Source: Pseudomonadales bacterium (lineage in GTDB: Bacteria > Pseudomonadota > Gammaproteobacteria > Pseudomonadales > DT-91). From it: 64,000 bases of DNA. Below the pieces are notes generated by a model. That model saw nothing but the letters and a program-made list of their open reading frames with translations, had not been told where the DNA came from and did not search any database. Both the position numbers and the translations under genes were made by a program. Shown here piece by piece: positions 44,897 through 52,428 of this stretch (positions within the stretch are counted from its first letter, which is position 1; each line of letters begins with the position of its first letter). The DNA lies in the NCBI GenBank assembly GCA_013215055.1, contig JABSRQ010000009.1, forward strand, positions 107,826 to 171,825, read 5' to 3'.

Positions 44897-45391
44897 TCAA
44901 TCAGGAACATTAAAAATCGTCTCAGGGTGAAAGCTTAAAAAATAGTCTGCATCATACTTTTTTACACAAGCCGCATTGAGGGTAACCTCTTCATAGAGCC
45001 AATAGAATTGCCCGCCTTCCTCTACCGCATAGCGCCAGCTGTATCGCGCTTGAATCCAACCCTGGTTCAAGCGGCCAATAATAACGGGCTGCTGATTATC
45101 GGCAGCATAGGATAAGTCAATCACGCCATCGTTGTTGCTGATGTGAAAGCGGTCAATGCTCACTGAACCATCGGCAAGCAGTGCGTTTTTAATCCGCCCA
45201 GTTGGATACACGCTGGTGGGTTTGTCGTCGCCGTGTTGTTCAACAATACAGGGCTTGTCCAAAATGAAATACGTCGGTTTCTCCGTTATGGGGTAAGCCG
45301 TGGGTATTGACGCGCGAGTCGCCACATCTACAGGCGAACGCTGGCTTTTATCCCACTGCTTGATATGGATTTGAAATATCAACGTACTCAT
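44897..45391 (-). CDS. Hypothetical protein
   Basis: About 164 residues from the ATG at 45391 (GGGAT upstream); the 45451 start is unsupported. Beta-rich, no signal peptide, with a sequence such as YFILDKPCIVEQHGDDKP and a C-terminal FHPETIFNVPD. No known family recognised. Confidence 0.5.
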   Translation of the reverse strand: MSTLIFQIHIKQWDKSQRSPVDVATRASIPTAYPITEKPTYFILDKPCIVEQHGDDKPTSVYPTGRIKNALLADGSVSIDRFHISNNDGVIDLSYAADNQQPVIIGRLNQGWIQARYSWRYAVEEGGQFYWLYEEVTLNAACVKKYDADYFLSFHPETIFNVPD

Positions 45392-45472
45392 GGTGAAATC
45401 CCGGCGGTTCTGCAGACTAAGAGTTTTTTGTGCAAGGACATAGTTTATCAAGTCTTAACATTGCTGTCCGGG

Positions 45473-45814
45473 TTAGCTGTCTCGGTGAAAGACTTCTGGC
45501 TTGGGGGATATTAGGGCTAAAGAAAGTGCAAAAAGTGGGACAACCCTTCTTAATGCTGCGAGTGTAGGTGGATTAAGCCCCCATCCTATACTTCCCTGAA
45601 GTACAATATGGCGATAGGGATTGTGGGGATATAGCAGAAATCCGGAGAGTAGAATGCTATTAACTCTAACGGCATAGCCTGTTAATACTACTGGGTCTAA
45701 TCGGTAACTGCCGGGTAAATACTGCCCTACAGGTCGATACAGGTATTGCGGAGCCCTATCCAGCACATTGTAAATTACAGATTTCGGAGTTTGTCGGCCT
45801 TTAAAAGAGATCAT
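45473..45814 (-). pseudogene. Doubtful ORF starting with an IS6-transposase-like segment
   Basis: An open frame of 113 residues begins MISFKGRQTPKSVI, which resembles the start of IS6-family transposases, and then loses any similarity. No catalytic DDE residues are present. Best read as an insertion-sequence scrap in non-coding sequence. Confidence 0.25.
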
Positions 45815-45904
45815 ACGCAGCTCAATTTATCTGAATGAATACGATCGTTTTAACATATGGCGTTGAAATTCTATTTTTATGAGACAGGCCCCTTTTCTGC
45901 ATGA

Positions 45905-45956
45905 GTTAACATTTTGCAAACTCAATGTTTACATTTTGTTAACCGAAAACTATACT
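45905..45956 (+). promoter_or_regulatory. Promoter and paired operator for higBA
   Basis: A -35-like TTTACA (45928-45933), 17-nt spacer and TATACT (45951-45956) form a promoter. Two similar 17-bp sites, GTTAACATTTTGCAAAC (45905-45921) and GTTTACATTTTGTTAAC (45927-45943), overlap or flank the -35. They are largely inverted copies of each other. This fits autoregulation by the antitoxin. Confidence 0.65.
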
Positions 45957-46012
45957 TAATCCATAACGCGTAGGCTGTGAGTCTTAGCGCATGAGTATAG
46001 AAAGGACGTAAC

Positions 46013-46330
46013 TTGCACGTTTTAGTCGCTCAGCCGTTTAAAGAAGCCGCACAAAAATACCCAATACATGCCAATGCCATTATGGGAGTTTACCGACAGT
46101 TAAAGCGTAAAAATTATGCGAACCCTGAAGAGCTAAAACAGGATTCTCCTTCTTTGGATAATTATAAATATCACGACAAAATGTACGTTATCGATATAGG
46201 GGGAGGTGATTTACGGTTGCTGGCAATCATTAAATTTAACTTCAATAAGTTTTTTGTGGATAGCATATTAACATATTCTGAATATGATAAGCGCTGGAAA
46301 GCAGACGCGACCAGCAGCAAGAAAAGGTGA
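46013..46330 (+). CDS. higB: HigB-type toxin (RelE superfamily)
   Basis: The protein has 105 residues. A TTG start at 46013 is supported by AAAGGA upstream. It shows the HigB pattern: a basic N-terminal helix (MHVLVAQPFKEAAQKYP), then DNYKYHDKMYVIDIGGGDLR, and the RLLAIIKFNFNKFFVDSILTYSEYDK segment. Such toxins cleave mRNA on the ribosome. It precedes the antitoxin by 6 bp, as is normal for higBA. Confidence 0.8.
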   Translation: MHVLVAQPFKEAAQKYPIHANAIMGVYRQLKRKNYANPEELKQDSPSLDNYKYHDKMYVIDIGGGDLRLLAIIKFNFNKFFVDSILTYSEYDKRWKADATSSKKR

Positions 46331-46336
46331 TTAGCT

Positions 46337-46783
46337 ATGAACGCAGTTGCAATTGAAAGAGAGCAGATAATTGAATCTTTTACTCACTTCTCTAATACCT
46401 CAAAACAATACTTAAACATTAAGTCTGAAGAAGATTACGAAAAAACTGTCGCGCTCATGAAACACATTATGCTTAATGCGGCAGACGATAATGATGCTTT
46501 GTGGTCGCTACTTGATGTTTTGGCTAGCTCTGTAGAAAAGTATGAAAAACAAGATCCTGAAATGCAGGAATTCTTTCAATCTATTGAGGATCTTCCTGCC
46601 GACTTATCTAGGCTAAGACTGATTATGGACCAACATAGATTAAAAGGTTCGGACTTACAGGAAGAGATAGGCAGCAAATCCCTAGTCTCACAAATTTTAA
46701 ATGGAAAAAGACAGCTAACAAGAAACCACATTGAAAAGCTATCTGCCCGTTTCGATATTCATCCAGGCTCTTTTTTTAGTTAA
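46337..46783 (+). CDS. higA: HigA-type antitoxin
   Basis: The protein has 148 residues. The N-terminal helical part should bind the toxin, and the C-terminal helix-turn-helix (LKGSDLQEEIGSKSLVSQIL, NGKRQLTRNHIEKLSARF) is the DNA-binding part. It probably represses the promoter at 45928-45956. An IS6-like inverted repeat begins 3 bp after its stop. Confidence 0.82.
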   Translation: MNAVAIEREQIIESFTHFSNTSKQYLNIKSEEDYEKTVALMKHIMLNAADDNDALWSLLDVLASSVEKYEKQDPEMQEFFQSIEDLPADLSRLRLIMDQHRLKGSDLQEEIGSKSLVSQILNGKRQLTRNHIEKLSARFDIHPGSFFS

Positions 46784-46785
46784 AC

Positions 46786-47280
46786 GGCTAGGTCGCAAAT
46801 ATATCACTTTCCGGTAAAAAATCTTTAGCTGGATTCTGTTTAGCCAGCTAAAGCGTAAAACGGTTCTGCTAGCGATAAAGCACCTAACCGATCTTTCTTC
46901 ATCTGCCCTTTTTTTAACATCGCCACAAGCTCCATTCCCGCCAAGGTGTTTTGCTCTGATGTTAGGATTTTGAAGCCTAACATCAGCCGCGTAATGCGCT
47001 TTATTCGTCGCTGATCCTGCTCGACAATATTTTGCATTGGCGAGTTTTCACACGCCTACTATTCATACGATTGAACTGCTGATGCCTGCTTTGTTCGCGC
47101 CACTTTTATCCATGTTGATTTACCATTCCGAGCACTCGCTTTATTAAGGAAACGTAGAGCTGCCTTAGTATCCCGCTTATCCGTGAGAAGAAAATCGATG
47201 ATATTACCTTGCTTATCAACGGCATGATAATAGTATTTCCATTCGCCTTTAACCTTGATGTACGGTTCATCTAACCGCTA
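46786..47280 (-). mobile_element. Degenerate IS6-family element
   Basis: At one edge is GGCTAGGTCGCAAATA (46786-46801), similar to IS6-family terminal repeats. On the minus strand, DEPYIKVKGEWKYYYHAVDK (near 47210-47270) matches the first catalytic region of IS6 transposases. After an interruption, MQNIVEQDQRRIKR through GQMKK (near 46870-47035) matches the last, with the catalytic Glu. The middle part, including the second Asp, is missing or frameshifted, so the transposase is inactive. The other terminal repeat was not found. Confidence 0.75.
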
Positions 47281-47418
47281 ACAATCTCACGGACTTCTCT
47301 TTCGGAAAAAACCATAATTAAGATAGAAAAACGGCCTGAGTCTATATCTACAGCCAAGGTACAAACGCTTCAAAACCTAGCAGATATTGTAGGGATGGAA
47401 TTATGCATCAAACTGTAA
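47271..47418 (+). pseudogene. C-terminal remnant of an XRE antitoxin-like regulator
   Basis: The plus-strand frame ending at 47418 reads TSLSEKTIIKIEK then TLQNLADIVGMELCIKL. This fits the end of a helix-turn-helix and C-terminal strand of HipB/HigA-like regulators. It has no start, because the IS6-like debris abuts it. Confidence 0.5.
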
Positions 47419-47449
47419 GCCATGTTTATTACGGGCATATGCCAACGAT

Positions 47450-48427
47450 TTATTTTACAAGTTGTAACTCTTCTTCTGAATCAGTCCAGACCTCGGCCAT
47501 TGCAAGTTCTAGTTTATGTGTTGGAAATGAAATGTAATTGATTTTTCGAAGGTTTACGAATGCACTCCTGTACCAGCCTTCAAAGGGAAGGTGAAGAAAG
47601 TTTTTCTCGAATAAACCATCCTCAATTAATTCAATTGACGAGGCTAGCTTGGCATAATCTTCAAGTAGATAATCGCTGCGGTTCGGACCTTCAGACATCG
47701 ACCATGTTATTTTTTCGGCAAGATCCACCAATATCTGCCTGTCAGCATGGAAATTATCATCCATTTCTTTACGCTTTTCAGCGGTGATTTTTTGGCCCTC
47801 TAATAGCTTCTGAATCGCCTCTTCGGTGGGGAGTAAGTCATTTATAGCTTCATCGATCGCTTCTTGACTAAACCCCATCTCCAATAGGTAGTCGGGGTCC
47901 TCTGCATTATCAAGGATCACCCAAAAGTTCATATCTGGGTAGTATGACTCACCCTGTTCTTTGTAATCTTCCGGTCCAAAAGTATCTATGCTTTCTTGGT
48001 GGAAATGTATATCCATGATTGAATCGCTACGAATCAGTAGTGTTCTGTTGTTTAGAGTTGTTAGAACCATGTGAGCTGCTGAGTCGGCTGTGTCTAGCCT
48101 ACTTGTAAATCTGTCGAATTCAGCTTCAGAGATGGTTGCAAGAAGGTTGGAGCCATCACAAAAATGGAAACTAGCTTCACCGTAATAAACATGCCTTTTA
48201 TCTTCAGCATCAAAGTTCACAATCGAAAATGGGGCCTTTTTCCCATACAGTTCTGGAGTAGTGACAGCAAACGATTCAGCTAATAGCACTGCCTTATCAG
48301 CCGGTATAACAGACTTTCCAGACTCCCAGCGTTGATATGTCGGCTGTGTAACGCCTGATGCTTTAGCGGCCTCTTTTTGTGTGAGGTCTGAATTTAAGCG
48401 AAGTCTTTTAAGGATTGTAATAGTCAT
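47450..48427 (-). CDS. XRE-family transcriptional regulator with unknown C-terminal domain
   Basis: The protein has 325 residues. The N-terminal HTH is clear (LTQKEAAKASGVTQPTYQRWESG). The remaining 250 residues are acidic and helical with no known domain: a middle part rich in Asp/His (IMDIHFHQESIDTFG) and a C-terminal WYRSAFVNLRKINYISFP. It may sense a ligand or regulate a nearby element. Operator-like TGCGTATA repeats lie upstream of its start. Confidence 0.8.
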   Translation of the reverse strand: MTITILKRLRLNSDLTQKEAAKASGVTQPTYQRWESGKSVIPADKAVLLAESFAVTTPELYGKKAPFSIVNFDAEDKRHVYYGEASFHFCDGSNLLATISEAEFDRFTSRLDTADSAAHMVLTTLNNRTLLIRSDSIMDIHFHQESIDTFGPEDYKEQGESYYPDMNFWVILDNAEDPDYLLEMGFSQEAIDEAINDLLPTEEAIQKLLEGQKITAEKRKEMDDNFHADRQILVDLAEKITWSMSEGPNRSDYLLEDYAKLASSIELIEDGLFEKNFLHLPFEGWYRSAFVNLRKINYISFPTHKLELAMAEVWTDSEEELQLVK

Positions 48428-48472
48428 AACTCGTACCTTTGTATGAGTGATAAGTCATAGTAAAGCGATATA

Positions 48473-48527
48473 TGCGTATATTAACTATTTTATGCGTATA
48501 TTCAAAGCCACCTCTTATTTATACGCA
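48473..48527. promoter_or_regulatory. Three TGCGTATA operator-like repeats
   Basis: TGCGTATA occurs at 48473-48480 and 48493-48500 (direct, 20 bp apart, about two turns) and inverted at 48520-48527. They lie 46 to 100 bp upstream of the XRE gene start (48427), likely for autoregulation. Confidence 0.6.
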
Positions 48528-48564
48528 GCTTGTGGAGATTCCACCTAAAAAAGACTACCGGGCC

Positions 48565-48655
48565 GGGGTCAGATTTTGTATTTCACATGAGTGTCAATTG
48601 TAAGATCTGACCCCCGCCCCGCGTGCCCCCCGCCCCGTAAGACCTGACCACGCCC
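48565..48655. repeat. REP-like inverted repeat
   Basis: GGGGTCAGAT (48565-48574) is inverted at 48605-48614 (ATCTGACCCC), and a degenerate copy (GACCTGACCACG) follows at 48641. C-rich spacers separate them. The motif resembles the REP sequences linked to RAYT (IS200-like) transposases in Gammaproteobacteria. No such gene is in this window. Confidence 0.55.
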
Positions 48656-48808
48656 TTGCTTGCTGAGGCCTGGTTTGGCTTCGGTATTCATACGGCCACA
48701 AAGAAAGCATTCAACTTAACTTCGGTGAGTCTTATATGACAACGAAAACAGGATGTATTATTGACTCCACGACATCATAAGTACTTGTTTTTAAATGATA
48801 TTACATAG

Positions 48809-48824
48809 TGGCATGATAGCTGCA
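48809..48824 (+). promoter_or_regulatory. Sigma54 promoter upstream of the 48.9-kb membrane gene
   Basis: TGGCATGATAGCTGCA has GG and GC 10 nt apart and is identical to the core of the nirK promoter at 23043-23058. The gene start is 85 bp downstream. Confidence 0.8.
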
Positions 48825-48908
48825 CTCCTCAAGGTGAAGCGACGGTATTTATCCTGAAATCGATGAATACACGTTAGTAAAGTTAAACTCTGGCGAGGAG
48901 ACACAGCG

Positions 48909-49439
48909 ATGAGTATTTATGGTTTGGAATTGGGGGAACTGTCCGTGCTGGCGACGATGCCTGCTTCACGGCAGCTACCCCCGCAACCCAAACGCAGGCA
49001 GTGGCTGGCTTCGCTATTATCTCTGCCTGCGATTGGCTTTATCTGGTTTGGAGCGGTACTGGCAATTAGCATAGAGGCCAAGGTTAAGTTTCAGGCTGAA
49101 AGTCTGAGTCTGCCCGTTGCGCTGGATGTCGGCCAACATGTGTTTGCGGCACTGAATCAGTTGGAATGTTTGCTGGCTTTTTTATGCCTGTTAAGTATTG
49201 CATTACACCCCAGCGGCCTGATCAGTAAACTGGCTCTAACACTGGTTTTAAGTTGTCTTATGCTACAGAGCTTGTGGTTATTGCCTGAGCTTTCCATGCA
49301 GGCTCAGGCTACGATAAACGGCCAGTGGCAGCTGCCAACCATGCATCACCAGCTGTTTATAGCTCTGGTAGGCATAAAATTGCTGGCACTGTTAGCCATG
49401 GCTTATAGCGCGTTATCGCCAAGCGATGAGTTATTTTAA
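48909..49439 (+). CDS. Four-helix membrane protein, sigma54-controlled
   Basis: The protein has 176 residues. After a cytosolic start, four hydrophobic segments are seen (about 36-53, 82-104, 112-132, 150-165). The second contains GQHVFAALNQLECLL, with His and Glu facing the same side. I do not recognise a named family; DUF4149/TMEM205-like is a loose similarity. GAGGAG precedes the ATG. It is convergent with norR (9-bp overlap at the stops) and has a sigma54 promoter identical to that of nirK, so it is likely a NorR target in nitrosative stress. Confidence 0.75.
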   Translation: MSIYGLELGELSVLATMPASRQLPPQPKRRQWLASLLSLPAIGFIWFGAVLAISIEAKVKFQAESLSLPVALDVGQHVFAALNQLECLLAFLCLLSIALHPSGLISKLALTLVLSCLMLQSLWLLPELSMQAQATINGQWQLPTMHHQLFIALVGIKLLALLAMAYSALSPSDELF

Positions 49440-50978
49440 TCCCAGCCGCTTAGCCAGGCGGTATAGATTGCTGCGGTTCATATCCAGGCTGCGTGCCGCT
49501 TGAGCCCAGTTACCATCCGCATCGGCAACACGCTGCTCAATCAGCTGGCGATGAAAGTCGTCACTGGCCTCGCTCAGAGACAGATGGGACTCCACCACAA
49601 TCTTCTCAGGGCTCGCAGCTTGCACTTGCTCTATATGGGGTTCCAAGGCCAGATCCTGAGGGGAGATGGTAATAATAGCATTGCCCGATTGCTGCTGACG
49701 CGCACGTAAAGCCGCACGATTTAACGCATGTTCCAGTTCACGTACATTGCCGGGCCAACTATAACTCTGCATCACCTTGGATGCGCTAGAACTAAGACGC
49801 AGACTTTGAATGCCTAGCTGAATGCGAATTTTCTCGAGGAAATAACCGGTCAGCGTCATGACATCATCATCACGTTCGCGCAGCGGTGGCACCCACAACG
49901 GGAATACACATAAACGGTGATAGAGGTCGGCGCGGAAACGTCCTTCCTTTACCTCTTTCTGCAAGTCACGGTTGGTCGCCGCTATAATACGAACATCAAC
50001 CTGTAAGGCCGCATCAGCACCCACACGCTGAATCTCGCCAAACTGTATGGCACGTAATAACTTGGCTTGCGCAGCCAGTGGCAGCTCCCCTATTTCATCC
50101 AGAAACAATGAGCCTTTATTAGCCAACTCAAACTTACCTGAACGTTGCGTCTCCGCACCGGAGAATGCACCTTTCACATGGCCAAATAACTCACTCTCCA
50201 CCAAGTTGTCCGGCAAGGCCGCACAATTCACATACACCAAAGCGTTATCTACACGCTGCGACTGACAGTGAATTGCCCTGGCTACCAGCTCTTTACCGGT
50301 ACCGGATTCACCAGTAATCAACGCCGTCAGATCAGAATCTGCCACCGTGTTAATATCTTTGCCCAGCTGTAACATGCTTTGGCTATCGCCAATAATGTCA
50401 TCGCTGTGATGATGAAACTGCTCGGTAATCATCTCGTTGGTTATCTGGCGTTGCTGGGCGAGTTTAAGTTCCAGCGCTTCCACCCACTCCACCACCGCAA
50501 CGGTCGCAGCAGTAAGAGAGAATAAAGCTTCCAGAGTCGCCGCATCCAAGGCGCTAAACTGCCCAACCTGCAGCGAGTCCATCGTCATCACGCCCCATAG
50601 TTTCCCCTGCACATAGAGACTGGAGCCCATGCAATCATGCACGGTCAGCTTGCCTTCAACATCATTCACCAAACCATCATAGGGGTCGGGCAAGTCACAA
50701 TCGGATTCAAAACGTACCGGTTCACGTGAGCGCAAAATGGTTGCCAAACGAGGATGCTCGTCGGTATCAAACCTACGGCCATGGGTATCCGGGCTTAGTC
50801 CGTAAGTGGCAACGGGTTTAAGTATATTGCCCTCGAGTTTTAGTAAGGCAGAAGCATCACAGGGCAATACTTCATGCACCGTGGTGAGCAGCTGCTGATA
50901 ACGTTCAGTGGTAGAGAGGGTCTGGGTCAGATTGGCGGTAATCGCCATCAACGATAGAAACGGCTGGGAAGAGGACAT
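49431..50978 (-). CDS. norR: NorR, NO-responsive sigma54 activator
   Basis: The protein has 515 residues. The N-terminal GAF domain (about 20-170) contains the PVRF, DLPDPYDGL and VHDCMG segments that hold the NO-sensing non-heme iron in NorR. The AAA+ domain (about 195-425) has Walker A GESGTGKE and a GAFSGA loop in place of the usual GAFTGA. The C-terminus has a Fis-type HTH (NWAQAARSLDMNRSNLYRL). It activates sigma54 promoters when NO binds. Three candidate promoters are in the window. The T to S change in the sigma54-contact loop is conservative but worth noting. Confidence 0.92.
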   Translation of the reverse strand: MSSSQPFLSLMAITANLTQTLSTTERYQQLLTTVHEVLPCDASALLKLEGNILKPVATYGLSPDTHGRRFDTDEHPRLATILRSREPVRFESDCDLPDPYDGLVNDVEGKLTVHDCMGSSLYVQGKLWGVMTMDSLQVGQFSALDAATLEALFSLTAATVAVVEWVEALELKLAQQRQITNEMITEQFHHHSDDIIGDSQSMLQLGKDINTVADSDLTALITGESGTGKELVARAIHCQSQRVDNALVYVNCAALPDNLVESELFGHVKGAFSGAETQRSGKFELANKGSLFLDEIGELPLAAQAKLLRAIQFGEIQRVGADAALQVDVRIIAATNRDLQKEVKEGRFRADLYHRLCVFPLWVPPLRERDDDVMTLTGYFLEKIRIQLGIQSLRLSSSASKVMQSYSWPGNVRELEHALNRAALRARQQQSGNAIITISPQDLALEPHIEQVQAASPEKIVVESHLSLSEASDDFHRQLIEQRVADADGNWAQAARSLDMNRSNLYRLAKRLGLK

Positions 50979-51237
50979 GGCTAGGCAACGGTTGTTAAAA
51001 CAGCAACATTATAGCGTTATCTCATTAACGACGATAGCACTCAAACCTTTAGCTTGGCGCAGCAAGGGTTTAATTCATTTTCCACACTATGTATCAGCAC
51101 ACATAAGGGACAGCGCTCAGATGAACGTTATCCATTCTTCACCATGAAGTCTTGTTAACATCTTTTTTCGTTGTTAATAAAACATCTTCATATGATGCAT
51201 ACGGATATAAACCCCATGGTTCCGACAACGACAGACA

Positions 51238-51254
51238 TTGGCATAGCAACTGCA
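51238..51254 (+). promoter_or_regulatory. Sigma54 promoter for the small ORF-fpr-cydAB genes
   Basis: TTGGCATAGCAACTGCA has GG (51240-51241) and GC (51252-51253) with a 10-nt gap. It lies 77 bp before the small ORF. Three GT-N7-AC motifs (the loose NorR core) at 51149-51159, 51173-51183 and 51219-51229 lie upstream, but this motif is weak. norR starts divergently at 50978. Confidence 0.72.
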
Positions 51255-51330
51255 ATAACCAAGGTGAAGGCCAAGGTGAGGACATAAAAATACCACCCAC
51301 GTCAGCAAAAAACACCACTGGAGAAGAGTC

Positions 51331-51468
51331 ATGATTTTACAAAAACCTGCACATATAAAAGACGAAATTTGGCTACAACATCTTAACTGGATGAAACTGA
51401 TGTCTGCCGGACAAATTACTAAAGATCCCAGTTTACGAGCTCGCGAACAATCAAAGAAAAAAGTTTAA
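51331..51468 (+). CDS. 45-residue protein, first gene after the sigma54 promoter
   Basis: The ORF of 45 codons starts ATG at 51331 after GGAGAAGAG and ends at TAA 51466-51468. Its sequence has two Trp (EIWLQHLNWMKLMSAGQITK) and a basic end (REQSKKKV). No signal peptide or membrane helix. It is 61 bp before fpr on the same strand, so it is part of the same transcript. Good ribosome site, promoter position and lack of competing frames support translation. Function unknown; perhaps a small regulator or adaptor. Confidence 0.65.
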   Translation: MILQKPAHIKDEIWLQHLNWMKLMSAGQITKDPSLRAREQSKKKV

Positions 51469-51529
51469 CACTTGAGATATGGGCTGTAAGCACAGCCGTT
51501 TACCATGCCAAACACAGGAGCAGTAGCCT

Positions 51530-52303
51530 ATGGCATCCCTGATTAAAGAGAAGGTCACCGCCGTTCATCACTGGAATGACACGCTGTTCAGCTTTAAAAC
51601 CAGCCGACAGCGATCTCTGACTTTTGAAAATGGCCACTTTGTTATGCTCGGGCTGGAGGTGGAAGGCCGGCCGCTGATGCGCGCCTATAGTATTGCCTCG
51701 GCTAATTATGAAGATGAACTGGAGTTTTTAAGCATCAAGGTCGCCGAAGGTGCGCTGACCTCACGCCTGCAAAATATTCAGGTTGGTGATGAGGTGCTGG
51801 TCAGCACCAAACCCACTGGCACCTTGGTAGCCGACCACCTATTACCCGGTAAAAACCTGTATTTAATCAGTACCGGCACCGGCCTGGCACCGTTTATGAG
51901 CATCATCCGTGACCCGGAGATCTATGAGCGTTTTGACAAGGTCATATTAACCCACGGCGTCAGGCGTGTATCAGAATTGGCCTATCAGAACTTCATTCAT
52001 CAGGTTCTGCCACAGAATGAATACTTCGGTGAGCTAATCCGAGAGAAGCTGATTTATTACCCCACCGTGACACGTGAACCCTATAAAAACACCGGAAGGC
52101 TAACTGACTTAATCAGCGGCGGTAAATTATCTGCGGATATTGGTTTGCCGGCCATCAACCCAGAAGATGATCGTTTTATGATTTGTGGAAGCCCAAGCAT
52201 GTTAAAAGATACTTGCGCCATTCTCGATGGCATGGGTCTTACCGAGTCTCGTCACGGAAAACAGGCCCACTATGTTGTGGAGCGAGCCTTTGTCGAACAG
52301 TAG
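51530..52303 (+). CDS. fpr: Ferredoxin/flavodoxin-NADP+ reductase
   Basis: The protein has 257 residues of the bacterial Fpr type. FAD-binding RAYSIAS and GALTSRL, NADP-binding GTGLAPF, the CGSPSML segment and the C-terminal VVERAFVE are present. It transfers electrons between NADPH and ferredoxin or flavodoxin in the cytosol. GGAG lies 9 bp upstream. Its place behind a sigma54/NorR-type promoter suggests supply of reductant under NO stress. Confidence 0.92.
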   Translation: MASLIKEKVTAVHHWNDTLFSFKTSRQRSLTFENGHFVMLGLEVEGRPLMRAYSIASANYEDELEFLSIKVAEGALTSRLQNIQVGDEVLVSTKPTGTLVADHLLPGKNLYLISTGTGLAPFMSIIRDPEIYERFDKVILTHGVRRVSELAYQNFIHQVLPQNEYFGELIREKLIYYPTVTREPYKNTGRLTDLISGGKLSADIGLPAINPEDDRFMICGSPSMLKDTCAILDGMGLTESRHGKQAHYVVERAFVEQ

Positions 52304-52350
52304 ATCGGCCGTTAGACATGGAGGTTTAATACCGAGATCTGTGATTACCC

Positions 52351-52385
52351 TGCGGGTTCTTCATCATTAGCCTGAAAAACCCGCA
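52351..52385 (+). other. Hairpin between fpr and cydA
   Basis: TGCGGGTT (52351-52358) and AACCCGCA (52378-52385) form an 8-bp stem with a 19-nt loop and no T-run. It may be an attenuator, RNA-processing site or part of cydA leader. Confidence 0.4.
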
Positions 52386-52428
52386 CCCACTACGCAATAA
52401 CACTCACTTTAAACCTTGAGGTTTAGCT

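Noticed and set aside
51149..51229. Three GT-N7-AC motifs as firm NorR sites
   Set aside because: The motif is too loose: it is expected by chance about every 250 bp. The 51219 copy is only 10 bp from the promoter. Kept only as a side note.
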